This document shows positions 33,753-42,381 of a DNA stretch of 64,000 nucleotides, one piece after another. The translations under genes were made by a program, and so were the position numbers. How positions within the stretch are numbered: the first letter of the stretch is position 1; the number at the start of each line of letters is the position of its first letter. Below the pieces are notes generated by a model that worked only from the letters and a program-made list of their open reading frames with translations, was not told where the DNA came from and did no database searches. Origin of the DNA: Streptomyces sp. MUM 203J (GTDB lineage: Bacteria; Actinomycetota; Actinomycetes; Streptomycetales; Streptomycetaceae); assembly GCF_022414595.1 (NCBI RefSeq), contig NZ_JADWYO010000011.1, forward strand, positions 50,537 to 114,536, given 5' to 3'.

Positions 33753-35177
33753 TCACGCTGAGCTGTCCAGGCGGGTCGGGGGCAGGAACTCCCGCACAAG
33801 GGTGCGGTGCCACCAGGCGCCCGTCTCGCGCAGCTCCCGCCAGGTCGTGAAGCGGTACCGGTACACGCGGGCCCGCACCAGCGCGGGCGGAGCGTCCGGG
33901 AACGGGTTGTGGCGCAGCAGCCGCAGCGTGTCCCGGTCGTTCTCCAGCAGCCGCTCCACCAGGGGGCCGAACCAGTCGGCCGCGTACACCGGGGAGATCC
34001 CCGCGAACCACATCATCCAGTCGAGCCGCAGATGGTACGGGGCGAAGGGGCGCGGCATGCGCCGCACATCCCCCGGCTTGCCCTTGAACTCGTACTCCCG
34101 CCACACGGCGCCCGGGTGGGCGGCCGGCTCCTCGGTGCCCTCGAGGACGACCTCGTGCCGGACCCGGCCGACCGAGCCGAACGCGCCATAGGTGTTGACC
34201 AGGTGCAGCGGGTCGAAGGACCGGTTCATCGCCTGGCGCGGGGACAGCAGGTTGCGCGCGGGGCGCAGGCTCAGGACCAGTACCAGGACGGTCACCGCGG
34301 CGACGAGGATCCCGTACCAGAGCGGCGGGGCGGGGAGAGCGGGCGCGGTCGTGAACAGGTTCCCGTCCACCGCCGACAGGGCCAGCACGATCGCCAGCCA
34401 GTTCAGCCAGGAGAAGTTGCCCGACAGCACCAGCCAGAGCTGCGTCACCACGACGATCCCCGCCGCCACCGTCGCCAGGGGCTGCGGGGTGAACAGCAGC
34501 ACCGGCACGGCCAGCTGCGTCACATGGTTCGCGGCGGCCTCCATCCGGTGCAGCGGGCGCGGCAGACGGTGGAAGAACCAGCTGAGAGGGCCCGGCATCG
34601 GCTGGGTCTCATGGTGGTAGTACAGGCACGTCAGGTTCCGCCAGCACAGGTCGCCGCGCAGCTTGATCAGTCCGGCGCCGAACTCCAGGCGGAACAGCAG
34701 CCAGCGGAGCAGCCACATCAGCAGCACCGGCGGGGCCGTGCGTTCGTTGCCCAGGAAGATCGCCAGGAATCCGGCCTCCAGCAGCAGCGACTCCCAGCCG
34801 AAGCCGTACCAGGTCTGGCCGACGTTCACGATCGACAGGTACAGCCCCCACAGCACCGCCCACATCAGCATCGCCACGGGCAGCGGCACCAGGTCCCCCG
34901 CCCCCGCCGCCAGCGCCAGGGCCAGCGCCGCCCCTCCCCATGCGCACAGCGCGAAGAACCGGTCGGAGTAGTGGGCCTGGAACAGGCTGGGTGCCCGGCG
35001 CCACGGCACCAGCCGCACGTACCGCGGGACCGGCAGCATCCCGCGCTCTCCGATCAGGGCCCGGAACTGGAGTGCCGCGCACAGGAAGGCGACGGCGTAC
35101 ACCCCGGCCAGGCCCCGCTGGAAGAGCAGGCGGCCCAGCCAGTAGTCGGAGGAGGCGAACCAGCCGAACCAGTCCAT
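33753..35177 (-). CDS. Lipase-maturation-factor-family membrane protein
   Basis: 474 residues with about nine membrane helices. Family marks are YWLGRLLFQRGLAGVYAVAF, SDRFFALCAWGGAALALAL, FGWESLLLEAGFLAIFLG, LFRLEFGAGLIKLRGDLCWR and LTCLYYHHETQPMPGPLSWF. The C-terminal soluble part has RHEVVLEGTEE, WREYEFKGKPGD, PYHLRLDWMMWFA and LRHNPFPDAPPALVRARVYR. Eukaryotic LMF1 helps lipases fold in the ER; what bacterial members do is unknown. It lies 18 bp downstream of the DUF1990 gene and is probably the last gene of a YndJ-DUF1990-LMF operon. Confidence 0.92.
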   Translation of the reverse strand: MDWFGWFASSDYWLGRLLFQRGLAGVYAVAFLCAALQFRALIGERGMLPVPRYVRLVPWRRAPSLFQAHYSDRFFALCAWGGAALALALAAGAGDLVPLPVAMLMWAVLWGLYLSIVNVGQTWYGFGWESLLLEAGFLAIFLGNERTAPPVLLMWLLRWLLFRLEFGAGLIKLRGDLCWRNLTCLYYHHETQPMPGPLSWFFHRLPRPLHRMEAAANHVTQLAVPVLLFTPQPLATVAAGIVVVTQLWLVLSGNFSWLNWLAIVLALSAVDGNLFTTAPALPAPPLWYGILVAAVTVLVLVLSLRPARNLLSPRQAMNRSFDPLHLVNTYGAFGSVGRVRHEVVLEGTEEPAAHPGAVWREYEFKGKPGDVRRMPRPFAPYHLRLDWMMWFAGISPVYAADWFGPLVERLLENDRDTLRLLRHNPFPDAPPALVRARVYRYRFTTWRELRETGAWWHRTLVREFLPPTRLDSSA

Positions 35178-35195
35178 CGCCTCCAGTATCCGGCG

Positions 35196-35729
35196 TCAGC
35201 CCCCGGCGAGCTTCCGGAGCGCGCGGCCCAGCCGCCGTGCGTACCAGCGCTGGAGGACGGGCACGACGGGCCCGCCCAGCCGGGTGTACCAGCAGCCGGG
35301 GCGGCTGAACGCGGTGAGCGTGAACCATACGCGGCCGTCAGGGCCGAACTCCACGACGAACGACTCCTCGCCCGACTCCGGGTGCCCGTCGAGGGTGCCG
35401 TACGCGAAGCCGGTGCGGTTCTCCTCGTACGCGGTCCACACCACCTCGCACGGGACGCCGAACTCCAGCGGTCCGGCGCCGACCGCGACCCGGAGCCGTA
35501 TGCCGGGTTCGGCGCGAGCCGCCTCGCTGTGCACCCGGGCGCCGGTCGCGCGATGCATCCCCCAGGCGGTGACGGCCGCGCCCGCCGTCTCGAAGGCGTC
35601 CCGGCCGTGCCCGACGAGGGCGCGGTGGCGGAGGATCTGGTAGCCGCGGGGGAGGGCGTCGGGGTGGGCGGTGGCGCCGACCTCGGGATAGGTGAAGGCG
35701 AGGCCGGGGGCCGGGGTGCGGGTCTTCAT
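35196..35729 (-). CDS. DUF1990-family protein
   Basis: 177 residues in one DUF1990 domain: FTYPEVGATAHPDALPRGYQ, LRHRALVGHGRDAFETAGAA, ENRTGFAYGTLDGHPESGEE and SRPGCWYTRLGGPVVPVLQR. The fold may resemble lipid- or small-ligand-binding beta barrels; no enzyme activity is known. Its ATG overlaps the stop of the YndJ-like gene by 4 bp (ATGA), and DUF1990 and YndJ are known to go together, so they probably work as a unit at the membrane. Confidence 0.9.
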   Translation of the reverse strand: MKTRTPAPGLAFTYPEVGATAHPDALPRGYQILRHRALVGHGRDAFETAGAAVTAWGMHRATGARVHSEAARAEPGIRLRVAVGAGPLEFGVPCEVVWTAYEENRTGFAYGTLDGHPESGEESFVVEFGPDGRVWFTLTAFSRPGCWYTRLGGPVVPVLQRWYARRLGRALRKLAGG

Positions 35730-36607
35730 GCGGGGATCTCCTGCTGGGTGGGGTGCGGCGGCTCGGTACGGTGCGGCCGGAGGTCCTCCGTCCGCAGGCG
35801 GCGCCAGGCCAGGAGCGAGCAGAGCGCGAAGCCCAGAGCGTTGGCGAGGCCGTGGGTGGCGGCCATCCAGGCCAGATTCGGATGCGGCAGACCGGTCGCC
35901 TCGCCGAGGGCCCAGCTCAGCGCGAGCAGCATGGTCGCCACGAGGACGGTGGCCGAGATGCCGAGCAGGGCCCGCCCGACCCGGTCGCCGACATCGCGGG
36001 CCCGGACATCCTGCCAGGTCACGAGCGCCACGGCCCACATCCCGGCGGTGAGCACGACCGCCCCGGCCAGCTCCGCCCAGTCGTCGACGAAGTAGCCGAG
36101 GAGGACGAGAAGGGTGCCGAGCGGCACGCTCAGCCCTGCGAACGCCGAGGCCGGCCGGTCGGGGGCGGCCCCTCGGACGAGCCCCGCGACCAGGGCGGCG
36201 GCGAAGCCGGCGAAGTGGAAGTGCGGCACGGTGAGGTCGAGGATCTCCAGGTCGAACCCGAAGAGCTCGTGCCCCCACCGCTCGGCCACCAGGGCGGTCG
36301 CGGCGATCGCCGGGCTCACCAGCGCGGTGAGCGCGGCCACCTCGGCGGGGGCCAGGGACCGGGTGCGGGCCAGCCTGCGCGGTGCGGCCAGCGCAAGGAG
36401 CAGGGTGACGAGCGCGTAACAGGCGGCCAGCCCGGCTGCCAGGGCCCCGCGCGGCAGCCACAGCGACACCGCGCCCGCCGCCGCGTACGGAAACCAGAGG
36501 GCCCGCGGGGCCGCGATCTCGGGCCCGTCCAGCAGCCTCAGGCCCATCGGCACGACCACCAGCATCCCGAGCATCACGATCAGGTCGACCAGCACGGTCA
36601 CCGTCAC
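35726..36607 (-). CDS. YndJ-like membrane protein
   Basis: 293 residues with about nine hydrophobic segments. YndJ-type features are LLDGPEIAAPRALWFPYAAA, HELFGFDLEILDLTVPHFHF (the DLTxxHFHFAGF core), and HPNLAWMAATHGLANALGFA near the C-terminus. The GTG at 36607 is preceded by AAGGAAGGGG, an excellent ribosome site. A TTG 27 bp upstream lies inside a palindromic operator and is rejected. It is the first gene of the YndJ-DUF1990-LMF cluster. The function is unknown; a transporter or lipid-related role has been suggested for the family. Confidence 0.86.
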   Translation of the reverse strand: MTVTVLVDLIVMLGMLVVVPMGLRLLDGPEIAAPRALWFPYAAAGAVSLWLPRGALAAGLAACYALVTLLLALAAPRRLARTRSLAPAEVAALTALVSPAIAATALVAERWGHELFGFDLEILDLTVPHFHFAGFAAALVAGLVRGAAPDRPASAFAGLSVPLGTLLVLLGYFVDDWAELAGAVVLTAGMWAVALVTWQDVRARDVGDRVGRALLGISATVLVATMLLALSWALGEATGLPHPNLAWMAATHGLANALGFALCSLLAWRRLRTEDLRPHRTEPPHPTQQEIPA

Positions 36608-36620
36608 GCACCCCCCTTCC

Positions 36621-36634
36621 TTGAACGCGTTCAA
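36621..36634. promoter_or_regulatory. Perfect palindrome, operator candidate 1
   Basis: TTGAACGCGTTCAA, a 14-bp perfect inverted repeat 14 bp upstream of the yndJ-like GTG. The same half site occurs in the second palindrome 44 bp away. Confidence 0.65.
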
Positions 36635-36664
36635 TTCAACGCGCCGTGAGCTTAGCGCTCAAGG

Positions 36665-36678
36665 TTGAACATGTTCAA
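36665..36678. promoter_or_regulatory. Perfect palindrome, operator candidate 2
   Basis: TTGAACATGTTCAA, sharing both TTGAAC/GTTCAA half sites with the first. The centres are 44 bp apart, about four helix turns, so the same regulator could bind both on one face of the DNA. The pair lies in the divergent promoter region of the yndJ-like and DUF6777 genes. Confidence 0.65.
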
Positions 36679-36780
36679 GTTCTCGGCAGGGTCACTCCCG
36701 GTTGCGGACGCGGTCACGCTCCGGCACTTATGGAAGGGCGGCCCCCGGGAACACCGGCTCAGGAAAGGCGGGAGATGTCC

Positions 36781-37728
36781 ATGCGCTCCTTCACGCGACG
36801 CCGCTGCGGCCCGTACGCCGTCCTGGCGGCCGTCACCGGACTGCTCGCCGCGGGCTGCGGTGGTGCCGGCGACGGGACGCCCGCCTCCCGCGATGGCACG
36901 GGGCCCGCCCGCACGACGCTGCTCCAGGCGGCCGACCGGGGGCCGGACCCGTTCACCGCCTCCACGGTCCTGACCTCGGACGTCGCCCCGAAGCGCGGCT
37001 CCGGCCCCGACGCCTCGCCGGACCCGGCCGGGTCCGCCGCCCCGCCGCCCCCGCGCACCGTCGACGGCGCCACCCCCGGGCTCTACGGGGCGGCCCAGTC
37101 CCTCCCCAGCTGTGACATCGAGCAGCAGGCCGGCTTCCTCGCCGCCGACTCCGCGAAGGCGGGCGCCTTCGCCCGGGCCGCCGGGATCAACCAGTCCGGG
37201 CTCGCGGCCTGGCTGCGCGGTCTCACTTCCGTGATGCTCCGTGCGGACACCCGCGTCACCGGCCACGGCTACCGCGACGGCGCCCCCGTGCCGTACCCCG
37301 CCGTACTCCAGGCCGGTACGGCGGTGCTTGTCGACGCGTACGGCGCACCCCGGGTCCGCTGCGCGGACGGCAGCCCCCTGCGCACCCCCGACGACGGCCG
37401 GCCCGCCGGCGGCGGTGCCCGGCACGAGGGGCGGGCGTGGGCGGGCTATGCGCCCGAGCGGGTCATCGCGGTGCAGCCCACGGTGCGGACGCTCGACAGT
37501 CTGATCGTGGTGAACGTCGTCAACGAGTCCTGGCTCGAGCGCGCGGTCGGCACCACCGGGGAGCAGGACCGTGAGCCCGGCACGCCGCCCGCGTACCGCC
37601 CCGCCGACCGCCCTGTCGCGGACGCCGCCGTGCCCGACGCCTCGGGCGGGCACGACGTCGGCCGGGAGGGGCAGGTCGCCGCGGGCGATCCCGACGGGCT
37701 GCTCGTGGGGCCGGTGAACGTCGGCTGA
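36781..37728 (+). CDS. DUF6777-domain lipoprotein
   Basis: 315 residues. The lipobox LLAAGCGG (Cys near residue 23) follows a basic leader (MRSFTRRRCGPYAV), so it is a lipoprotein on the outer face of the membrane. A Pro/Ala linker leads to the conserved part: ATPGLYGAAQSLPSCDIEQQ, AGAFARAAGINQSGLAAWLR, VMLRADTRVTGHGY, AVLQAGTAVLVDAYGAPRVR and WAGYAPERVIAVQPTV. The role is unknown; as I recall, DUF6777 proteins in Streptomyces often accompany signalling genes, and here a SpoIIE-type phosphatase follows by 59 bp. The ATG at 36781 has GGGAG at good spacing. Confidence 0.85.
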   Translation: MRSFTRRRCGPYAVLAAVTGLLAAGCGGAGDGTPASRDGTGPARTTLLQAADRGPDPFTASTVLTSDVAPKRGSGPDASPDPAGSAAPPPPRTVDGATPGLYGAAQSLPSCDIEQQAGFLAADSAKAGAFARAAGINQSGLAAWLRGLTSVMLRADTRVTGHGYRDGAPVPYPAVLQAGTAVLVDAYGAPRVRCADGSPLRTPDDGRPAGGGARHEGRAWAGYAPERVIAVQPTVRTLDSLIVVNVVNESWLERAVGTTGEQDREPGTPPAYRPADRPVADAAVPDASGGHDVGREGQVAAGDPDGLLVGPVNVG

Positions 37729-37787
37729 ACACCAGGGTCGGGAAAGACGGAGTCGATAAACCGGTCGAATGATGACAAAGTGGTCCC

Positions 37788-39878
37788 ATGGTTGATCCGG
37801 CAGCGGATGCCCTGTCGCTTCCCGAGGACTGGCCCGCCCATCCGGATCTGAGGCTGTCCCTCAACCGCATGGGCAGCTTCGACTGGGACCTCGACACCGG
37901 GCTGATGCACATGGACGAGGTCGCTCTCGACGTGTTCCAGATCGACCCGCACGAGTACGACGGGAAGCCCGCCAGCCTCTCCCGCAGGGTCCCGCCCGGC
38001 GAGTCGGTCCGCCTCGACGGCATGGTCACCCAGGCCCTGAAGAGCGGCGCCAGCCACTACGGCGCCTACTTCCGCATCCGCACCCGCGACGGACAACTGC
38101 GCTGGACCCACACCCAGGGCTTCATCCGGCGTGACGAGTCCGGACGGCCCCGCCGCATCATCGGCATCGTCCGCGACGCCACGCAGGAACTCGCGGAGGC
38201 CACCGCCCGGCTGGAGGTGGACACCGAGCGCCGCCGTCTCACCAGCGTGGTCGAGTCCACGACCGCCGCCCTCGCCCACGCCCGCACCGTCCAGGACGTC
38301 ATCGACGTGCTGCGCGACTCGCACGGTCTGGCGCACCTGGGCGCCACCAGCGTCGTCATGGGCCTGCTGGAGTCCGGGCGCATCCACCTCGTCGCGGACG
38401 GACCCGACGGCTCGTTCGTCCCCGGCACCCGCTACACCCGGGTGGACCAGCAGTACCCCATGAGCGAGGTCATCCGCACGCTCTCCCCCCGCTTCATCGA
38501 GTCGCCCGAGGACTTCGCCGCCGCCTACCCCCTCCTGTGGCCGCACATCACCGGCCTCGGCATCACCTCGGCCGCCTATCTGCCGCTGATCGCCCAGGCC
38601 CGCCCCATCGGTGCCCTCGGCCTGCTCTACAGCGACAAGTACGGCTTCACCGCCGACGACCGGAACGTCCTCGTCGCCCTCAGCAGCAGCATCGGCCAGA
38701 GCATCCAGCGCGCCATGCTGTACGAGCAGGAGCACGACCTGGCGGAGGGTCTCCAGCAGGCCATGCTGCCGCGTCGCATTCCCGAGGTGCCGGGCTCGCA
38801 GATCGCCGTCCGCTACCGCTCCGGGCGGCTCGGCCGGGACATCGGCGGAGACTGGTACGACGTCATCCCGCTGCCCGGCGGGCGGGTCGGCGCGGTCATC
38901 GGGGACGTCCAGGGCCACGACACCCACGCGGCCGCCGTCATGGGCCAGCTGCGCATCGTCCTGCGCGCCTACGCCGCCGAGGGGCACACCCCCGCCACGG
39001 TCATGGCACGGGCCTCCGTCTTCCTCCGGGAACTCGACACCGACCGCTTCGCCACCTGCACCTACCTGGAGATCGACCTGGCCTCCGGTGTCGTCCAGGT
39101 GGTGCGGGCCGGCCATGTCGACCCGCTGCTGCGGGACGCGGACGGCAGCTGCCGACGCGTGCCCGTCCAAGGCGGCCTGCCGCTCGGCCTCTCCGCCGAG
39201 TTCGGGGCCCTCGACTACCCGGTGACCATGCTCGAACTGGACCCGGGGCAGACCCTGCTCCTCTACACGGACGGCCTCGTCGAACAGCCCGGATCCGACC
39301 TGGACGAGGGCATGCAGTGGCTCACCGCGCTCGTACGCAACGGTCCTGAGGACCTCCAGACCCTGGCCGACCACCTGTGCGACGTCGTCGACGAACGCGG
39401 CGGTGACGACGACGTGGCGATCCTGCTGCTGCGCCGCCGCGGCGGCTACGCCCCGCAGGCCGGGGGCAGGCTTCAGCAGCATGTCGCACAGAGCGACCCC
39501 GAGGCGCTGCGCTCCGCCCGCCATATGATCCGCGCGGCGGTACGGGCCTGGGGAGGGCGGGAGCGGGCCGACGAGATCGAACTGGCCGCCGACGAGCTGA
39601 TCACCAACGCGCTGCTGCACACCGACGGCGGGGCGGTCGTCACCCTGCGGATGCTCACCGGCCCCGAACGGCGGTTGCGGGTGGAGGTGGAGGACCGCTC
39701 CAGCGTCCTGCCGCGCCGCCGCGAGGCGGGGGACGACGGGGTCAACGGACGCGGGCTGCTGCTCGTGGACCGCCTGTCGGAGGGATGGGGCGTGGAGTCG
39801 CGCGGCAGCGGGAAGTGCGTGTGGTGCGAGTTCGTCCTGCCGGAGCGGGGCGCGGAGCCGTCACGGCCCGCCGGGTGA
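37788..39878 (+). CDS. PAS-GAF-PP2C (SpoIIE)-HATPase signalling protein
   Basis: 696 residues. PAS (about 20-140): RMGSFDWDLDTGLMHMDEVA, ending IIGIVRDATQELAEA. GAF (about 150-310): ALAHARTVQDVIDVLRDSHG, IGALGLLYSDKYGFTADDRN. SpoIIE/PP2C phosphatase (about 325-545): LQQAMLPRRIPEVPGSQIAV, GRDIGGDWYDVIPLPGGRVG, VIGDVQGHDTHAAAVMGQLR, LLLYTDGLVEQPGSDLDEGM, DDDVAILLLRRR, with metal-binding Asp residues in place. A GHKL kinase-type ATPase (about 560-690) has DEIELAADELITNALLHTDG. Such proteins pair a phosphatase for anti-sigma-factor antagonists with an anti-sigma kinase domain, so this one probably tunes an alternative sigma factor. Both halves look active. The partner antagonist gene is not adjacent. 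Confidence 0.93.
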   Translation: MVDPAADALSLPEDWPAHPDLRLSLNRMGSFDWDLDTGLMHMDEVALDVFQIDPHEYDGKPASLSRRVPPGESVRLDGMVTQALKSGASHYGAYFRIRTRDGQLRWTHTQGFIRRDESGRPRRIIGIVRDATQELAEATARLEVDTERRRLTSVVESTTAALAHARTVQDVIDVLRDSHGLAHLGATSVVMGLLESGRIHLVADGPDGSFVPGTRYTRVDQQYPMSEVIRTLSPRFIESPEDFAAAYPLLWPHITGLGITSAAYLPLIAQARPIGALGLLYSDKYGFTADDRNVLVALSSSIGQSIQRAMLYEQEHDLAEGLQQAMLPRRIPEVPGSQIAVRYRSGRLGRDIGGDWYDVIPLPGGRVGAVIGDVQGHDTHAAAVMGQLRIVLRAYAAEGHTPATVMARASVFLRELDTDRFATCTYLEIDLASGVVQVVRAGHVDPLLRDADGSCRRVPVQGGLPLGLSAEFGALDYPVTMLELDPGQTLLLYTDGLVEQPGSDLDEGMQWLTALVRNGPEDLQTLADHLCDVVDERGGDDDVAILLLRRRGGYAPQAGGRLQQHVAQSDPEALRSARHMIRAAVRAWGGRERADEIELAADELITNALLHTDGGAVVTLRMLTGPERRLRVEVEDRSSVLPRRREAGDDGVNGRGLLLVDRLSEGWGVESRGSGKCVWCEFVLPERGAEPSRPAG

Positions 39879-39918
39879 CGGACATGCCGGGCGCGGGCGG
39901 CTCGGGCACGCTGGAGAC

Positions 39919-40779
39919 ATGCCAGAGCTGCCCGAGGTCGAGGCGCTGCGCGCGTTCCTCGACGGCCGTCTCGCCGGTCAGGAGATCGCCCACGTGCTGC
40001 CCGCCGCCGTCAGCGTCCTCAAGACGTACGACCCGCCGCTGAGCGCCCTCGACGGCACCGCCGTCACGGCCGTCGGCCGCCACGGCAAGTTCCTGGACGT
40101 CACCGCCGACGGGCTCCACCTGGTGTTCCACCTGGCCCGCGCGGGCTGGGTGCACTGGCGGGACGTCCTGCCCTCCGGACCGCCCCGCCCGGGCAAGGGG
40201 CCGCTGGCCCTGCGGGTCGCGCTCACCGGCGGCGACGGGTTCGACCTGACGGAGGCGGGCACCACGAAACGGCTCGCCGTGTACCTGGTCCACGACCCTG
40301 CCGAGGTACCGGGCGTGGCCCGCCTCGGCCCCGACCCGCTGGCCGAGCACTTCGACCGGGACGCCCTCGCCGCCGCCCTGGCGGGGGAGCGGCGGCAGAT
40401 CAAGAGCGCCCTGCGCGACCAGGCCGTCCTCGCCGGCATCGGCAACGCCTACAGCGACGAGATCCTGCATGCCGCCCGCATGTCGCCGTTCAAGCCCGTC
40501 GCCAACCTGACCGACGACGACCTCACCACCCTGTACCGGGCCCTGCGCGGCACGCTCCGGGACGCCGTGGCCCGCGCTCACGGGCTGGCCGCCGGGCAGC
40601 TCAAGGCCGAGAAGAAGAGCGGGCTGCGTGTGCACGGCCGCAGCGGCGAGCCGTGCCCGGTGTGCGGGGACACCATCCGCGAGGTGTCGTTCAGCGACTC
40701 CTCCCTGCAGTACTGCCCGCGCTGTCAGACCGGCGGGAAGGTCCTCGCGGACCGCCGCCTGTCCCGGCTCCTCAAGTAG
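39919..40779 (+). CDS. Fpg/Nei-family DNA glycosylase
   Basis: 286 residues. The N-terminus PELPEVEAL gives the catalytic Pro and Glu (initiator Met removed). GRHGKFLDV carries the conserved Lys; the helix-two-turn-helix has KSALRDQAVLAGIGNAYSDE; and the C-terminal zinc finger is CPVCGDTIREVSFSDSSLQY with CPRCQTGG. It removes oxidised bases and nicks DNA by beta elimination. Its sequence differs from housekeeping MutM, so it is a second Fpg/Nei-like enzyme. It lies 40 bp after the SpoIIE gene and may be co-transcribed. Its stop is 3 bp from the end of the convergent zf-HC2 gene. Confidence 0.9.
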   Translation: MPELPEVEALRAFLDGRLAGQEIAHVLPAAVSVLKTYDPPLSALDGTAVTAVGRHGKFLDVTADGLHLVFHLARAGWVHWRDVLPSGPPRPGKGPLALRVALTGGDGFDLTEAGTTKRLAVYLVHDPAEVPGVARLGPDPLAEHFDRDALAAALAGERRQIKSALRDQAVLAGIGNAYSDEILHAARMSPFKPVANLTDDDLTTLYRALRGTLRDAVARAHGLAAGQLKAEKKSGLRVHGRSGEPCPVCGDTIREVSFSDSSLQYCPRCQTGGKVLADRRLSRLLK

Positions 40780-40782
40780 CGC

Positions 40783-41061
40783 TCAACGCCGCGTCCGGCG
40801 GCGCCCGCACCGCCCCAGCCAGTCCCGCACCCGAAGCCGCCGCCCGACATGCGGCACGCCGTGGCCCGCCCGGTACGACACCGGCGGATCCAGCGGCTCC
40901 CGCCCCGTCAGCTGCGCCAGCGCCGACGCCACCTCGGCCAGCTCCGCGAGCCGCAGCGCACACGCCCCGCACACCGCGAGGTGCTCCGCACAGCACAGCG
41001 CGTCGTACGGCTCCAGAACCCCCAGCGCGTACGCCCCCACCGCGTCGTGCCGCTCCGTCAC
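40783..41061 (-). CDS. Small zf-HC2 (anti-sigma-like) protein
   Basis: 92 residues from a GTG at 41061. HDAVGAYALGVLEPYDALCC followed by AEHLAVCGACALRLAELAEV is the zf-HC2 pattern, with HLAVCGAC giving the HxxxCxxC zinc site of ZAS anti-sigma factors. The C-terminal ~35 residues are basic (RDWLGRCGRRRTRR). No membrane helix is seen and no sigma gene is adjacent, so the target is unknown. It is divergent from the LytTR regulator gene (108 bp between the starts) and convergent with the Fpg gene. Confidence 0.75.
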   Translation of the reverse strand: MTERHDAVGAYALGVLEPYDALCCAEHLAVCGACALRLAELAEVASALAQLTGREPLDPPVSYRAGHGVPHVGRRLRVRDWLGRCGRRRTRR

Positions 41062-41169
41062 ACCCTCACACCCTCGCTCAGCCTGTCCGCCGCGCCCGAC
41101 TACCCCTCCCCGCCCGATACGTACCGCGACCGCTTCTCGCTCAACGCACCCCCGCCTACACTCCGCTGC

Positions 41170-41931
41170 ATGCTGCGCGTACTGGCCGTCGACGACGAGG
41201 CACCCGCCCTGGAAGAGCTGCTCTACCTGCTGCGCTCCGACCCGCGCGTGCGCACCGCGGAGGGCGCCACCGACGCCACCGAGGCCCTGCGCCGTATCGG
41301 CCTCGCCCTGGAGGCGGGCCCCGACGGGGAGGACGCCGTCGACGTGGTCTTCCTCGACATCCACATGGCCGGACTGACCGGGCTGGACGTCGCCCGCCTC
41401 CTCGCCGGGTTCGCGGAACCGCCGCTGGTCGTGTTCGTCACCGCTCACGAGGGCTTCGCCGTCCAGGCGTTCGACCTGAAGGCCGTCGACTACGTCCTCA
41501 AACCGGTCCGCCGGGAACGCCTCGCCGAGGCGGTCCGCCGGGTCAGCGACCTGGCACGGCCCGCGCCCGCCGGGACGGCCACGGCGACCGCCACGGTCGC
41601 CGACCAGATCCCCGTCGAACTGGGCGGTGTCACCCGCTTCGTGCCGGTAGACGAGATCGCGTACGTCGAGGCCCGGGGCGACTACGCCCGCCTGCACACG
41701 GCCGAGGGCAGCCACCTCGTCCGCATCCCGCTGTCCACACTGGAGGAACGGTGGGCGGAGCGCGGCTTCGTCCGCATCCACCGCAGCCACCTCGTCGCGC
41801 TCGGCCGCATCGACGAACTGCGGCTGGACCGCGGCGCCACCACGGTACGGGTCGGCAGCGCCGAACTGTCCGTCAGCCGCCGCCACGCCCGCCAGCTGCG
41901 GGACCTGCTGATGCGGCACGTCCGGAGCTGA
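41170..41931 (+). CDS. LytTR-family response regulator
   Basis: 253 residues. Receiver domain (about 1-120): VLAVDDEAPALEELLYLL, phospho-acceptor Asp in VVFLDIHMAGLTGLDVARLL, VFVTAHEGFAVQAFDLKAVD and the conserved Lys in YVLKPVRRERL. LytTR DNA-binding domain (about 150-250): EIAYVEARGDYARLHTAEGS, GFVRIHRSHLVALGRIDEL. It would be phosphorylated by the LytS-type kinase encoded three genes downstream and regulate the operon that contains the symporter, as in BtsSR- or PyrSR-like systems (inference from family). Confidence 0.93.
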   Translation: MLRVLAVDDEAPALEELLYLLRSDPRVRTAEGATDATEALRRIGLALEAGPDGEDAVDVVFLDIHMAGLTGLDVARLLAGFAEPPLVVFVTAHEGFAVQAFDLKAVDYVLKPVRRERLAEAVRRVSDLARPAPAGTATATATVADQIPVELGGVTRFVPVDEIAYVEARGDYARLHTAEGSHLVRIPLSTLEERWAERGFVRIHRSHLVALGRIDELRLDRGATTVRVGSAELSVSRRHARQLRDLLMRHVRS

Positions 41932-41979
41932 CCCCGCCCGCCTACCTGCGCACCGGACCGCTGCGTAGACTCCACGCTC

Positions 41980-42381
41980 GTGTCAGCAGAGCGCCCGATA
42001 CCCCCCGCAACCCCCCGCCGGGAGACCGTGACCGGAGTACCGCGCGCCGTCCGCCGCCCGCCGCGCCATGCCCCCGCACGCTCCGAGATCAGCGAGCAGA
42101 CCACCCTCGGCCACACCTACGTCCGCTCCCTGATGCGCAGCCAGCTGCGGGCCGCGCTCAGCGCGCTCGCCACCCTCGCCCTGCTGGTCGGCACCCTGCC
42201 GCTGCTGCTCGCCCTCCCCGGGGCTCTGTCCCGGGACGGCTCGGCCCCGGCCGCCGGACTCCTCGCCTGGGCCGCCCTCGGCCTCGCCGCCCACCCCGTC
42301 ATGTGGCTGATCGCCCGCTGGTACGTGTGCCGCGCCGAACGCAACGAACGCGACTTCACCCGCCTCGTCGAAGGCAGGTGA
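41980..42381 (+). CDS. Small DUF485-like membrane protein
   Basis: 133 residues from a GTG at 41980. Two membrane helices (ALATLALLVGTLPLLLALPG and LAWAALGLAAHPVMWLIARW) lie after a basic N-terminus. The tail YVCRAERNERDFTRLVEGR is like DUF485 proteins, which are encoded just before acetate/monocarboxylate symporters of the ActP group. Its stop overlaps the start of the symporter gene (GTGA). Confidence 0.8.
   Translation: MSAERPIPPATPRRETVTGVPRAVRRPPRHAPARSEISEQTTLGHTYVRSLMRSQLRAALSALATLALLVGTLPLLLALPGALSRDGSAPAAGLLAWAALGLAAHPVMWLIARWYVCRAERNERDFTRLVEGR

Noticed and set aside
36608..36634. TTG start 27 bp upstream for the yndJ-like gene
   Set aside because: It lies inside the palindromic operator and has no ribosome site; the GTG at 36607 has an excellent one.
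40653..42377. Upstream extension of the symporter frame by 575 codons
   Set aside because: It overlaps the Fpg, zf-HC2 and LytTR genes in another frame; the GTG at 42378 overlapping the previous stop is the sensible start.
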